Below, in pieces: positions 42,612 through 51,213 of a stretch of 64,000 nt of DNA. This DNA is from an uncultured Lachnospiraceae bacterium (GTDB taxonomy: Bacteria > Bacillota > Clostridia > Lachnospirales > Lachnospiraceae), in contig CAJUJM010000070.1 of assembly GCA_910586755.1 (NCBI GenBank), positions 11,078 to 75,077 on the forward strand, read 5' to 3'. Positions within the stretch are counted from its first letter, which is position 1, and each line of letters opens with the position of its first letter. Under the pieces are notes generated by a model. The model ran no database searches. It was not told the origin of the DNA and saw only the letters and a program-made list of their open reading frames with translations. Position numbers and translations under genes: made by a program.

Positions 42612-44882
42612 ATGAGCAAGAAATCATTCATTATCCGGATAATGGGGGTTCTTGCTCTCGTTCTTGTATTGATGGCAGTTATCGTAATTTTAGAGCCGGA
42701 CCGGCAGACTACGGGCATTACCCGGGCCAGGGCAGCCAAGGCGGTAGCTTTAATGCTGGATTCCAGGGAAGCGGTGCTTGAGTGCAGGAAAGAGGCAGGA
42801 GGATCCCATTTTTCCCAAAAGGAGCAGAACAATTGGTATGTCCCTTATATGGATTATCTGTATGACAAAGGGATTTTGCTGGAAGAGCTGACAGAGCCTA
42901 CGGCTGCGGCGGCTCAAAAGGAAATTACCTATGAAGAAATCAGCCGCCTCACCGGGGCTATCCAAAAGCCTTTGGAGAGCTCTGTAGGCATGGTGCGGAA
43001 AAACCGCAGTCATTCCTACCCGGAGGAAGACTTCTGGCTGCTTTATGACAAACTGGCAGAGGTTTCCGGCTCAGAAGGGGAGGAAGGGGTTCAGACCCTG
43101 GATATCCTTTTATATGGCACGCCCTCTAATATTCACCCTTCAGAGAGCTGGACGGCCTATACCAGCCAGGGGAATTTTCGTTTTGAAGGATTGGCTCTGG
43201 ATGCCTACATAGATCGCCGGATTCGGGTTATGGTCCGGGGCAGTGAGATGATTGGGGTCAGAGAACTGCTCTCAGAGGACATTACTTATGAAAACGTATG
43301 GCTGGACGACAGCGGGACAGATACATTCCGGGTACATCTTGGAACTGTGGCCCGGACTTTTTCGGGAGAAGGCATTGAAAATTTGGAGCAGTTTCAAAAC
43401 AATCTGGTGGATCTGGAGTTAAAATCCGGGAAACTGGTAAAGGTTTCCATTAAAAAGGACACGATTACCGGGACAGTCCTGGCAGTAAAGGAGGACGCCA
43501 TTGAGATTGAAGGCTATGGAGAGATTCCCCTGGACTGGAATTTTAAAGTGCACAAGATTTACGGAGAGTATGAGGAACAGGATCTTTCCGACATTTTGGT
43601 GGGGTATGATATCCAGGAGTTTGTTACTTCCGGAGGAAAGCTGTGCGCGGCCCTTACCACCAGGGCTTTTGATGCAAAAAAGATCCGGGTGCTTCTCTTG
43701 GATACCGGATTTCAGTCCCCGTTCCACCCTTCTGTCACTCTTACAGTGGATACGGATTCACAGCTGTTTTATGGAAAAAAGGAAGAAACCCTGAAAGCAG
43801 GCGAGAGCCTGACCTTAAAACCCGACAGCAAGTACTTAAAAGAAGGACGCCTTACCATTGTTCCGGGGACGGATAAAGGCTGTACCTCCATTACTTCTAT
43901 TTCCAGAGCCCAGGGGGTTCCGTCTTACCAGGGCAGTATAGAGATTAAGAAGGAGGCAGAGGGCCTTACCATTGTAAATGACCTCTATCTGGAAGACTAT
44001 CTAAAAAAGGTGGTTCCCAGTGAAATGCCGGGGAGTTATGAATCAGAAGCATTAAAGGTGCAGGCAGTGTGCGCCAGAACCTACGCCTACCGTCACATTT
44101 TAGGAAACAGCTACAGCAGATACGGCGCCCATGTAGATGACAGTACAAATTTTCAGGTTTACAACAATACCGAGGAATCCGCCAGGGCTTCCGAAGCAGT
44201 AAATGCTACTTACGGACAGATGATGTTTTATGGCGATGAGGCGGTAGAGGCGTTTTACTTTTCCACCTCCTGCGGCCACACCACAGACGGCAGCGCCTGG
44301 GGCGGAACCGGGGAAACCACCCCTTATTTGAAGGCCAGGGAGCTGAGAGACAGAAAAGAATGCCTGGATCTGTCCAGCAACGCGGCTTTTTCGGAGTTTA
44401 TCAAAAATAAAAATTATCCTGCTTACGATCAGAGCTTCCCCATGTACCGTTGGGAGGCGGAGATTTCCGCGGATGCCCTTTTAGAAAAGCTGGGGGATCT
44501 GGGAGAAATTACCAATATGGAAGTAAAGAAAAGAGGGGCAGGGGGCATTGCAGAACAGATTGTTATTGAGGGAACGTCTGGATCCAGAGAGTTAAAGGGC
44601 CAGACCCAGATTCGAAATGTCCTGGGAAGCAGCAGTCTGGAAATTAAGAGAAAGGACGGAAAAACTCAAAGCGGATTTGCTATTTTGCCCAGCGCTTACA
44701 TTTCCATAGAAAAGAGGACAGGAACAGACGGCAAAATTTCGTTTTATCTCTATGGCGGCGGCTATGGCCATGGCGTGGGTATGAGCCAGAACGGCGCTCA
44801 GGGAATGGCAAAGGAAGGAAAAGACTATAAAACTATTTTAAACTTTTTCTATGAAGGGGCGGAGATACGGGAGAGCCGGTAA
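42612..44882 (+). CDS. SpoIID/LytB domain protein
   Basis: Surface protein of 756 residues anchored by an N-terminal membrane helix (about 11-27). The long middle part is unassigned and rich in short beta strands. From about 440 to the end is a SpoIID/LytB domain: VVPSEMPGSYESEALKVQAVCARTYAYRHI, FYFSTSCGHTTD and the C-terminal GYGHGVGMSQNGAQGMA block. SpoIID is a lytic transglycosylase acting at engulfment in sporulation; the vegetative relatives stimulate amidases. The length exceeds classical SpoIID (about 340 residues), so a role in general wall turnover is equally likely. Confidence 0.88.
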   Translation: MSKKSFIIRIMGVLALVLVLMAVIVILEPDRQTTGITRARAAKAVALMLDSREAVLECRKEAGGSHFSQKEQNNWYVPYMDYLYDKGILLEELTEPTAAAAQKEITYEEISRLTGAIQKPLESSVGMVRKNRSHSYPEEDFWLLYDKLAEVSGSEGEEGVQTLDILLYGTPSNIHPSESWTAYTSQGNFRFEGLALDAYIDRRIRVMVRGSEMIGVRELLSEDITYENVWLDDSGTDTFRVHLGTVARTFSGEGIENLEQFQNNLVDLELKSGKLVKVSIKKDTITGTVLAVKEDAIEIEGYGEIPLDWNFKVHKIYGEYEEQDLSDILVGYDIQEFVTSGGKLCAALTTRAFDAKKIRVLLLDTGFQSPFHPSVTLTVDTDSQLFYGKKEETLKAGESLTLKPDSKYLKEGRLTIVPGTDKGCTSITSISRAQGVPSYQGSIEIKKEAEGLTIVNDLYLEDYLKKVVPSEMPGSYESEALKVQAVCARTYAYRHILGNSYSRYGAHVDDSTNFQVYNNTEESARASEAVNATYGQMMFYGDEAVEAFYFSTSCGHTTDGSAWGGTGETTPYLKARELRDRKECLDLSSNAAFSEFIKNKNYPAYDQSFPMYRWEAEISADALLEKLGDLGEITNMEVKKRGAGGIAEQIVIEGTSGSRELKGQTQIRNVLGSSSLEIKRKDGKTQSGFAILPSAYISIEKRTGTDGKISFYLYGGGYGHGVGMSQNGAQGMAKEGKDYKTILNFFYEGAEIRESR

Positions 44883-44930
44883 GCTGATGATCTGCTGCAG
44901 AAACTTGTGAAAACTGAAACACAAAACATA

Positions 44931-44959
44931 TTGACAAAACTTCCATCTCCCCTTATACT
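44931..44959 (+). promoter_or_regulatory. Promoter of ptsG
   Basis: TTGACA (44931-44936), 17 bases, TATACT (44954-44959): almost consensus. Transcription from it runs straight into the RAT site and terminator. Confidence 0.85.
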
Positions 44960-44968
44960 TTATATCAG

Positions 44969-45004
44969 TGTGTTACTGATAAAGAAATTCTATCAGGCAT
45001 AAAC
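44969..45004 (+). promoter_or_regulatory. RAT antiterminator site before ptsG
   Basis: TGTGTTACTGATAAAG, with CTGATA (44976-44981) pairing to TATCAG (44991-44996), then GGCATAAAC. This matches the layout of ribonucleic antiterminator sites bound by BglG/LicT proteins. Its 3' part shares bases 44995-45004 with the left arm of the terminator, so the two structures exclude each other. The matching protein is encoded at 47497. Confidence 0.8.
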
Positions 45005-45054
45005 TACCTGTAATATGGCAAAACTTGCTGTAGAAAGGGGGTTTATGCCTTTTT
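44995..45054 (+). terminator. Conditional terminator in the ptsG leader
   Basis: AGGCATAAAC (44995-45004) pairs with GTTTATGCCT (45041-45050), followed by TTTT. It would stop transcription unless the BglG-type protein holds the RAT hairpin. Confidence 0.85.
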
Positions 45055-45109
45055 GTCGTCCATTAGGTAGTTTGTGCTGCACAAATTTAAGCAAAGGTAG
45101 GTAAAAGAG

Positions 45110-47347
45110 ATGAAAGACAAAATTTTTGGCGTATTGCAGCGGGTCGGACGTTCCTTCATGCTTCCGATTGCGATTCTTCCGGTAGCCGGACTTCTGCTGG
45201 GAATCGGCGGTTCCTTTACCAATGCAACCATGATCAATGCGTACCATCTGGAAGCGGTTCTGGGGCCTGGCACAGTGTTGAACGGGTTTTTAAACATTTT
45301 AAACAGCTGTGGAAACGTGGTGTTTGATAATCTTCCTCTGCTGTTTGCCATCGGAGTGGCAGTGGGGATGGCAAAGCAGGAGAAGGAGGTGGCAGCCCTG
45401 GCCAGCGTGATTGCCTTTTTTATCATGCATACAGCGATTCACGCGATGCTGGTGCTTTCCGGCAAGCTGGTGACAGCTCCGGACGTGATGGATGCTGCCG
45501 GTAATGCTCTGGCTGGTATGGTGGGTTCGGTAGAGCAGACCGTAGGGATGCTGGATGGCTCTGTAACAAAGGTCCTGGGCATTTCATCCCTGCAGATGGG
45601 CGTATTTGGCGGCGTTATCGTGGGCCTGGGAGTTGCGGCGCTCCATAACAAGTATTATAAGATTCAGCTTCCACAGGTGATCTCATTTTTTGGAGGAACC
45701 CGGTTTGTGCCCATTGTCTGCAGCGTGGCGTACATCTTTGTAGGAATTTTAATGTACTTTGTGTGGCCGGTTATCCAGACAGGAATCTACAGCCTGGGAG
45801 CTTTAGTTAACAGCTCCGGTTATGTGGGAACCTGGATTTATGGAATTATTGAGAGAGCTTTGATACCTTTTGGCCTTCACCATGTGTTCTATATGCCTTT
45901 CTGGCAGACGGCCGTTGGCGGACAGCTGGAGGTAAGCGGACAGATGGTGTACGGCGCTCAGAATATTTTCTTTGCCCAGCTGGCCCATGTGGGAGAAATC
46001 GCCCATTTCAGTGTGAATCCCGGAACCCGGTTTATGACAGGCAAATTCCCCTTTATGATTTTCGGACTTCCCGGGGCGGCTCTTGCCATGTATCAGGTGG
46101 CAAAGCCGGAGAAGAAGCAGGCCGCCGGAGGTCTCCTTATCTCAGCAGCTCTCACGGCAATGCTGACAGGAATCACAGAGCCTTTGGAGTTCACCTTTAT
46201 TTTTGTAGCGCCGTTTTTGTACGCGGTTCACAGTGTTCTGGCCGGCGCGGCCTACATGCTGATGCACATTCTCAATGTAGGCGTGGGTATGACCTTTTCC
46301 GGCGGTATCATTGACCTTTTGCTTTTTGGGATTCTGCCTGGCGCAGCAAAGACAAGCTGGTACTGGATTCCGGTTGTAGGCGTGGTCTATTTTGCAGTGT
46401 ACTTTTTCCTGTTTAAATATTTAATTTTGAAATTTGATTTGAAGACGCCGGGGCGGGACGACAGCGAGGAGGTAAAGCTGTACCGCAGAAGTGATGTGGA
46501 TGCAAGAAAGGCTTCCGGCGACGGACAATCGTCTGTGGATGAGCGTTCTCAGATGATTCTCAATGGTTTGGGCGGAAGAAAAAATGTGGTGGATGTGGAC
46601 TGCTGTATTACCCGCCTGCGCTGTACCGTTAATAAGCCGGAGCTGGTAAATGAAGGGATTTTAAAGAAGACCGGCGCGGCCGGTGTGATCAAAAAGGGAC
46701 AGGGAGTCCAGGTAATCTATGGGCCTACCGTTCCCAATATCAAAGCAGATCTGGTGGCCTACCTTCCGTCAGCTCCGGATGTGGAGTACCATGGGGAGGA
46801 GCCTGCAGCAGAGGAAAGTAGCGCAGGCGGAAATGAAACAATAAAAAATGATGCAGCAGAGAGCGCAGGGAAAAAGGCCTCTGACGGAAAAAAGACGCCT
46901 CTGTACAGTCCTTTTACCGGCCGGGTGGAATCCATTGAACATGCGCCGGATGTCACTTTTGCCCAAAAGATGATTGGCGACGGATTTATGGTTATGCCTT
47001 CCACAGGAGAAGTGCTGGCTCCCTGCGATTTGGAAGTGGCATTTGTATTTCCCACAGGTCATGCCATGGGATTGAAGACAAAAGATGGCATGGAGTTTAT
47101 GCTTCACATCGGCGTGGATACCGTAAAGCTGGAAGGGAAAGGTTTTGAGCCCCAGGTCAAAGATGGAGATCAGGTGAAGAAGGGTGAATGCCTGCTGAAA
47201 TTTGATCTGGAATATGTGAAAAATAATGCAGTATCAGAGGCCTGTATGGTGATCTATACAGCTTTGCCAGAAGGCGCGTCCATTGTGGTGCCGGAGGAGA
47301 AGGAGCTGAAGGCCCTGGATTATGCTGCAGATTTGTTTGGTGTGTAA
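45110..47347 (+). CDS. ptsG: Glucose PTS permease EIICBA
   Basis: Three-domain membrane transporter of 745 residues that imports and phosphorylates glucose or a related sugar. EIIC (1 to about 440) has many membrane helices, starting QRVGRSFMLPIAILPVAGLLLGIGG and with an FGLHHVFYMPFW segment. EIIB (about 475-560) holds VDCCITRLRC, with Cys499 as likely phospho-acceptor next to ITRLR. An Ala/Glu/Lys linker then leads to EIIA (about 600-745) with His666 in LHIGVDTV. Its leader has the RAT site and terminator, so it is likely expressed on demand through the following antiterminator gene. N-acetylglucosamine specificity is an alternative. Confidence 0.93.
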   Translation: MKDKIFGVLQRVGRSFMLPIAILPVAGLLLGIGGSFTNATMINAYHLEAVLGPGTVLNGFLNILNSCGNVVFDNLPLLFAIGVAVGMAKQEKEVAALASVIAFFIMHTAIHAMLVLSGKLVTAPDVMDAAGNALAGMVGSVEQTVGMLDGSVTKVLGISSLQMGVFGGVIVGLGVAALHNKYYKIQLPQVISFFGGTRFVPIVCSVAYIFVGILMYFVWPVIQTGIYSLGALVNSSGYVGTWIYGIIERALIPFGLHHVFYMPFWQTAVGGQLEVSGQMVYGAQNIFFAQLAHVGEIAHFSVNPGTRFMTGKFPFMIFGLPGAALAMYQVAKPEKKQAAGGLLISAALTAMLTGITEPLEFTFIFVAPFLYAVHSVLAGAAYMLMHILNVGVGMTFSGGIIDLLLFGILPGAAKTSWYWIPVVGVVYFAVYFFLFKYLILKFDLKTPGRDDSEEVKLYRRSDVDARKASGDGQSSVDERSQMILNGLGGRKNVVDVDCCITRLRCTVNKPELVNEGILKKTGAAGVIKKGQGVQVIYGPTVPNIKADLVAYLPSAPDVEYHGEEPAAEESSAGGNETIKNDAAESAGKKASDGKKTPLYSPFTGRVESIEHAPDVTFAQKMIGDGFMVMPSTGEVLAPCDLEVAFVFPTGHAMGLKTKDGMEFMLHIGVDTVKLEGKGFEPQVKDGDQVKKGECLLKFDLEYVKNNAVSEACMVIYTALPEGASIVVPEEKELKALDYAADLFGV

Positions 47348-47403
47348 GAGAAAAGTTTTACAGGACAAATCCGGGGAAATATGTTAATATTAAGATTAAG
47401 AGT

Positions 47404-47460
47404 ATGGCTCAGTTATGCGGCATTTTCAGATTAAGAGGTTGTATGGCTGAGCCATATTTT
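47404..47460 (+). terminator. Hairpin/attenuator between ptsG and the antiterminator gene
   Basis: ATGGCTCAG (47404-47412) pairs with CTGAGCCAT (47447-47455), followed by ATTTTTTCC. The right arm is itself part of a local palindrome TATGGCT-GAGCCATA, so two foldings compete. It could terminate most ptsG transcripts and leave little read-through to the regulator. Confidence 0.65.
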
Positions 47461-47496
47461 TCCGAAAGAGTAATCAGTTGGCGGGGGATATAGAAT

Positions 47497-48321
47497 ATGT
47501 ATCGTGTAATCAAGGTGTTGAACAATAATGGCGTACTGGTTTACGATATGAAGAGGGAGGAAGAGGCGATCCTGCTGGGAAACGGAATTGGCTTCGGAAA
47601 GCGGGTAAATCAGCGCTTTGAGCGGGATGAGAATGCCAAGCGCTATACGATTGTAGACCGGGAGGAGAAAAATAGAAGCGGCCGTCAGGTTTTAAGCGGT
47701 ATGGATATGGAATTTTTGGAGCTGGCTGGCAGAATCGTGGAACTGGCAAAGACAGAGCTGGGAGAATTAAACCCCAATATTCTGATTCCTCTGGCAGATC
47801 ACATCGCAGTGGCCGTGGAGCGGATGCAGAATGGAATTCTCCTGAAGAACCCTTTCCATGGAGATATCCGAATCCTTTATCCGGAAGAATATAAGATTGC
47901 ATTAAAGGGCCGGGACATGATACAGGAGTCCTCCGGCTGTATGCTGTGCGAGGATGAGGTGGGATATATTGCCCTTCACATCCGGGCCGGGCGGATGGAT
48001 GAGAAGCTGGAAGAGTCCCTTCAGATGATCTCCGTGCTGCGAATGGTGGCATTGATGGTAGAAGAGTCTCTGGGAATTAAGCTGGATCCCCACTCCTTTA
48101 TGTTTGAGAGGTTTATGGCCCATCTGCGCTATCTGGTGGTCCGGATCCGGGACGGGGAAGCCATAAGCCTGGATATGGATGAGTATGCAAGAACACGATT
48201 CCCTGAATCCTATGCTTTGGCAGAGAAGATCTGTGTCCGGCTGGGGGAGGAGCTTCACAGACAAGTGCCCCGGGAGGCAGTAGGCCATCTGGGAATACAT
48301 ATTGAGAGACTGCGGATATAA
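47497..48321 (+). CDS. BglG-family transcription antiterminator
   Basis: RNA-binding regulator of 274 residues. The N-terminal co-antiterminator domain (about 1-55; YRVIKVLNNNGVLVYDMKREEE, GNGIGFGKR) binds RAT RNA; two PTS regulation domains follow, with histidines in DHIAVAVERM, HGDIRILYPEEY, GYIALHIRAG, the AHLRYLVVRI stretch and HLGIHIERL. Phosphorylation by EII and HPr at these sites sets its activity. Its place directly after ptsG, and the RAT in the ptsG leader, indicate it controls that gene (GlcT/LicT role). Confidence 0.93.
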   Translation: MYRVIKVLNNNGVLVYDMKREEEAILLGNGIGFGKRVNQRFERDENAKRYTIVDREEKNRSGRQVLSGMDMEFLELAGRIVELAKTELGELNPNILIPLADHIAVAVERMQNGILLKNPFHGDIRILYPEEYKIALKGRDMIQESSGCMLCEDEVGYIALHIRAGRMDEKLEESLQMISVLRMVALMVEESLGIKLDPHSFMFERFMAHLRYLVVRIRDGEAISLDMDEYARTRFPESYALAEKICVRLGEELHRQVPREAVGHLGIHIERLRI

Positions 48322-48330
48322 AGACTATCG

Positions 48331-48358
48331 GACTATCATGGAACGACTATCATGGAAC
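48331..48358. repeat. Tandem 14-base repeat after the antiterminator gene
   Basis: GACTATCATGGAAC occurs twice head to tail, and a partial copy GACTATC precedes it. It lies directly before the rpsO promoter. Function unknown; likely replication slippage. Confidence 0.6.
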
Positions 48359-48370
48359 CAGAAAATTTCA

Positions 48371-48399
48371 TTGACAGCCCCTGATTCCTGTGCTATGAT
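48371..48399 (+). promoter_or_regulatory. Promoter of rpsO
   Basis: TTGACA (48371-48376), 17 bases, TATGAT (48394-48399). The leader to the start codon is about 88 bases and carries a CCGC...GCGG hairpin near 48448-48465, possibly the S15 autoregulatory site. Confidence 0.85.
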
Positions 48400-48493
48400 A
48401 GCTAAGTATGAGTAAACGCCGAAACTCAGCCGTCCGGAAGACTCCAACCGCGGCTTGGTTTGCGGTAAGTTTTGTTTAAGGAGGATTTTTATC

Positions 48494-48760
48494 ATGATTT
48501 CTAAGGAAAAGAAGGCAGCTATTATTGCAGAGTACGGAAGAAAGCCTGGCGACACCGGTTCACCTGAGGTTCAGATCGCGATTTTAACCGCAAGGATTAC
48601 CGAGTTAACCGAGCATTTAAAGAGCAATCCCAAGGATCATCACTCCAGACGCGGCTTGCTGATGATGGTAGGTCAGAGACGCGGACTGTTAGACTATTTG
48701 AAGAAGACCGACCTGGAAGGCTACCGTACACTGATTGAGAAGTTAGGCATCAGAAAGTAA
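48494..48760 (+). CDS. rpsO: 30S ribosomal protein S15
   Basis: Ribosomal protein of 88 residues binding 16S rRNA in the small subunit platform. It matches S15 over its whole length: ISKEKKAAII, GDTGSPEVQIAILTARI, a KDHHSRRGLLMMVGQRRGLLDYLK core and the end LIEKLGIRK. AAGGAGG lies 9 bases before ATG 48494. The rpsO-pnp order is the usual one in bacteria, but here a structured repeat with a terminator separates the two. Confidence 0.98.
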   Translation: MISKEKKAAIIAEYGRKPGDTGSPEVQIAILTARITELTEHLKSNPKDHHSRRGLLMMVGQRRGLLDYLKKTDLEGYRTLIEKLGIRK

Positions 48761-48863
48761 ACCTTCATGCGCCCGACAGCAGACGCACCACCGTACATGA
48801 AAGTCTGGCGGGCGCATCTGGCATACCTGAATGCATGCTGCCTGTTCGGCGGCGGACTTTTTA
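48757..48863 (+). ncRNA. Repeated structured element, copy 2, ending in a terminator
   Basis: Second copy of the element at 3809-3914. It starts on the rpsO stop codon and keeps the stem CATGCGCCCG (48766-48775)/CGGGCGCAT (48809-48817), the identical segment GGCATACCTGAATGCATGC, and a GCTGCC...GGCGGC hairpin with C-to-T change kept as a G-U pair, followed by ACTTTTT. It would terminate rpsO transcription or generate a small RNA from its 3' end. Confidence 0.6.
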
Positions 48864-48881
48864 AAGTATTTTCGGTTCTGT

Positions 48882-48907
48882 TAGGGTGGAGATTTATCTC
48901 CGCCCTA
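48882..48907 (+). promoter_or_regulatory. Leader hairpin before pnp
   Basis: TAGGGTGGAGA pairs with TCTCCGCCCTA around TTTA (one G-U pair) and no T-run follows. A hairpin here could be a cleavage or autoregulation site as in the pnp leader of Escherichia coli; this role is inferred. Confidence 0.45.
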
Positions 48908-48973
48908 CACTTGTATCATAGGAGTTTTTATTTCAGAAGGATTCTTTGTTAGATATAAAAAAGGAGACACAAT

Positions 48974-51106
48974 ATGTTTAAGAGTTTCAGTATGGAATTA
49001 GGCGGCCGCACCCTGACCGTTGATGTGGGCAGAGTAGCCGCCCAGGCAAATGGCGCTGCATTTATGCACTATGGCGATACCGTGGTTCTTTCCACCGCCA
49101 CCGCGTCTGACAAGCCCAGAGAGGGGATCGATTTCTTCCCCTTAAGCGTTGAGTACGAAGAAAAGCTGTACTCTGTGGGAAAGATTCCCGGCGGTTTTAA
49201 TAAGAGGGAAGGAAAGGCTTCTGAGAATGCCATCTTAACCTCCCGTGTAATTGATCGCCCTATGCGCCCCTTGTTCCCCAAGGATTACCGCAATGATGTA
49301 ACTTTAAATAACCTGGTTATGTCCGTAGACCCGGACTGCAGCCCGGAGCTTACCGCTATGCTGGGCTCTGCCATTGCGGCTACAATTTCTGATATTCCCT
49401 TTGACGGCCCCTGTGCCACCACTCAGATTGGCCTGATTGACGGCCAGCTTATCGTGAATCCCACCAATGCCCAGAAGCAGGTTTCCGATATGGCGCTGAC
49501 AGTGGCTTCTACCAGAGAAAAGGTGATTATGATCGAGGCAGGCGCTAAGGAAGTTGCCGAGGAGGTTATGATTGAGGCTATTTTTAAGGCTCATGAGGTA
49601 AATCAGGAGATTATTCAGTTTATTGACACCATTGTGGCAGAGTGCGGGAAGGAAAAGCATACCTACGAGAGCTGTGCAGTACCGGAAGAGCTGTTTGCGG
49701 CAATTCGCGAGATTGTAACTCCTGAGGAAATGGAGGCAGCCGTATTTACGGACGAGAAGCAGAAGAGAGAAGAAAATATCCGCGGTATCACTGCACGTCT
49801 GGAGGAAGCTTTTGCAGAGAATGAGGAGTGGCTGCCCTTACTTGGCGACGCCATTTACCAGTATCAGAAGAAAACAGTCCGCAAGATGATTTTAAAGGAT
49901 CACAAGCGTCCTGACGGCCGGGGAATCAAGGAGATCCGCCCGCTGGCGGCAGAGATTGATCTGCTTCCCAGAGTTCACGGTTCCGGTATGTTTACCCGGG
50001 GACAGACCCAGATTTTAAATGCATGTACCCTGGCGCCTTTGTCAGAAGCTCAGAGACTGGACGGTTTAGATGAGAATGAGACTGCCAAAAGGTATATGCA
50101 CCACTACAATTTCCCCTCCTACTCGGTAGGCGAGACCAAGCCTTCCAGAGGACCGGGACGCCGGGAGATTGGCCACGGCGCTCTGGCTGAGAGAGCCCTG
50201 GTTCCGGTACTTCCCAGTGAAGAGGAATTCCCCTATGCGATCCGCACCGTGTCTGAGACCATGGAATCCAACGGTTCCACCTCCCAGGCAAGCATCTGTG
50301 CCTCCACCTTATCCTTAATGGCGGCAGGCGTGCCCATTAAGAGCATGGTAGCCGGTATTTCCTGCGGTCTGGTTACCGGGGAAACCGATGATGATTATAT
50401 TGTCCTTACAGATATCCAGGGCCTGGAGGACTTCTTCGGAGACATGGACTTTAAGGTAGGCGGCACCCACAAGGGTATTACCGCAATCCAGATGGATATT
50501 AAGATTCATGGTCTGACCCGCCCCATTATTGAGGAAGCTATTGCAACCTGCCGGGAAGCCAGAATCTATATTATGGATAAAATTATGGCTCCGGTTATTT
50601 CTGAGCCGAGAAAAGAATTAAGCAAGTATGCTCCGAAGATTCGTCAGATCACCATTGATCCCCAGAAGATTGGGGATGTGGTAGGAAAGCAGGGCAAGGT
50701 AATCAACAAGATTATCGAGGAAACCGGTGTGAAGATTGATATTGAGGACACCGGCGCAGTCAGCGTATGCGGTACAGACGCAGAGATGATTGAGAAGGCA
50801 ATTCAGATTATCAACAGCATTGTTACCGATATTGAAGCAGGTATGATATTTACCGGAAAAGTTGCCCGTATCATGAACTTCGGCGCTTTTGTAGAACTGG
50901 CTCCCAATAAAGATGGTATGATTCATATTTCCAAACTGGCAGATCGCCGGGTAGGCAAGGTTGAGGATGTTGTTAACATTGGGGACGAAGTTACCGTAAA
51001 GGTTATCGAAGTAGACAAGATGGGCAGAATCAATTTAAGCATGCGTCCCAGCGATTTAGCGAAAAAAGAAGAAGCCAGGGAAGGACATGCGGCTGATGCA
51101 GAGTAA
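48974..51106 (+). CDS. pnp: Polyribonucleotide nucleotidyltransferase (PNPase)
   Basis: Trimeric 3'-to-5' exoribonuclease of 710 residues that degrades messenger RNA by phosphorolysis. It shows two RNase PH domains (GGFNKREGKASENAILTSRVIDR in the first; EIRPLAAEIDLLPRVHGSGMFTRG in the second), the GSTSQASICASTLSLMAAG block, a KH domain (GKQGKVINKIIEETGVKIDIED) and an S1 RNA-binding domain (YTGKV-type start near FTGKVARIMNFGAFVE). Ribosome site AAAGGAG. A GC-rich terminator follows its stop. Confidence 0.98.
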   Translation: MFKSFSMELGGRTLTVDVGRVAAQANGAAFMHYGDTVVLSTATASDKPREGIDFFPLSVEYEEKLYSVGKIPGGFNKREGKASENAILTSRVIDRPMRPLFPKDYRNDVTLNNLVMSVDPDCSPELTAMLGSAIAATISDIPFDGPCATTQIGLIDGQLIVNPTNAQKQVSDMALTVASTREKVIMIEAGAKEVAEEVMIEAIFKAHEVNQEIIQFIDTIVAECGKEKHTYESCAVPEELFAAIREIVTPEEMEAAVFTDEKQKREENIRGITARLEEAFAENEEWLPLLGDAIYQYQKKTVRKMILKDHKRPDGRGIKEIRPLAAEIDLLPRVHGSGMFTRGQTQILNACTLAPLSEAQRLDGLDENETAKRYMHHYNFPSYSVGETKPSRGPGRREIGHGALAERALVPVLPSEEEFPYAIRTVSETMESNGSTSQASICASTLSLMAAGVPIKSMVAGISCGLVTGETDDDYIVLTDIQGLEDFFGDMDFKVGGTHKGITAIQMDIKIHGLTRPIIEEAIATCREARIYIMDKIMAPVISEPRKELSKYAPKIRQITIDPQKIGDVVGKQGKVINKIIEETGVKIDIEDTGAVSVCGTDAEMIEKAIQIINSIVTDIEAGMIFTGKVARIMNFGAFVELAPNKDGMIHISKLADRRVGKVEDVVNIGDEVTVKVIEVDKMGRINLSMRPSDLAKKEEAREGHAADAE

Positions 51107-51160
51107 CGAATCCCACAGAAGGTGTCACAGATACTTTTGATGGATACTTGGTAATAAAAG

Positions 51161-51186
51161 GGCCGCTGTCCCTATGGACGGCGGCC
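51161..51186 (+). terminator. Terminator after pnp
   Basis: GGCCGCTGTCC and GGACGGCGGCC form an 11-bp stem with one G-U pair around CTAT; only a weak T-run (TTGCTATTT) follows. Confidence 0.6.
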
Positions 51187-51213
51187 TTGCTATTTACAGA
51201 AAAGGAAGACAGA

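Noticed and set aside
48767..48952. Short plus-strand frame of 61 codons after rpsO
   Set aside because: It coincides with the structured repeat, and the corresponding frame is not kept in copy 1 at 3809, so it is not coding.
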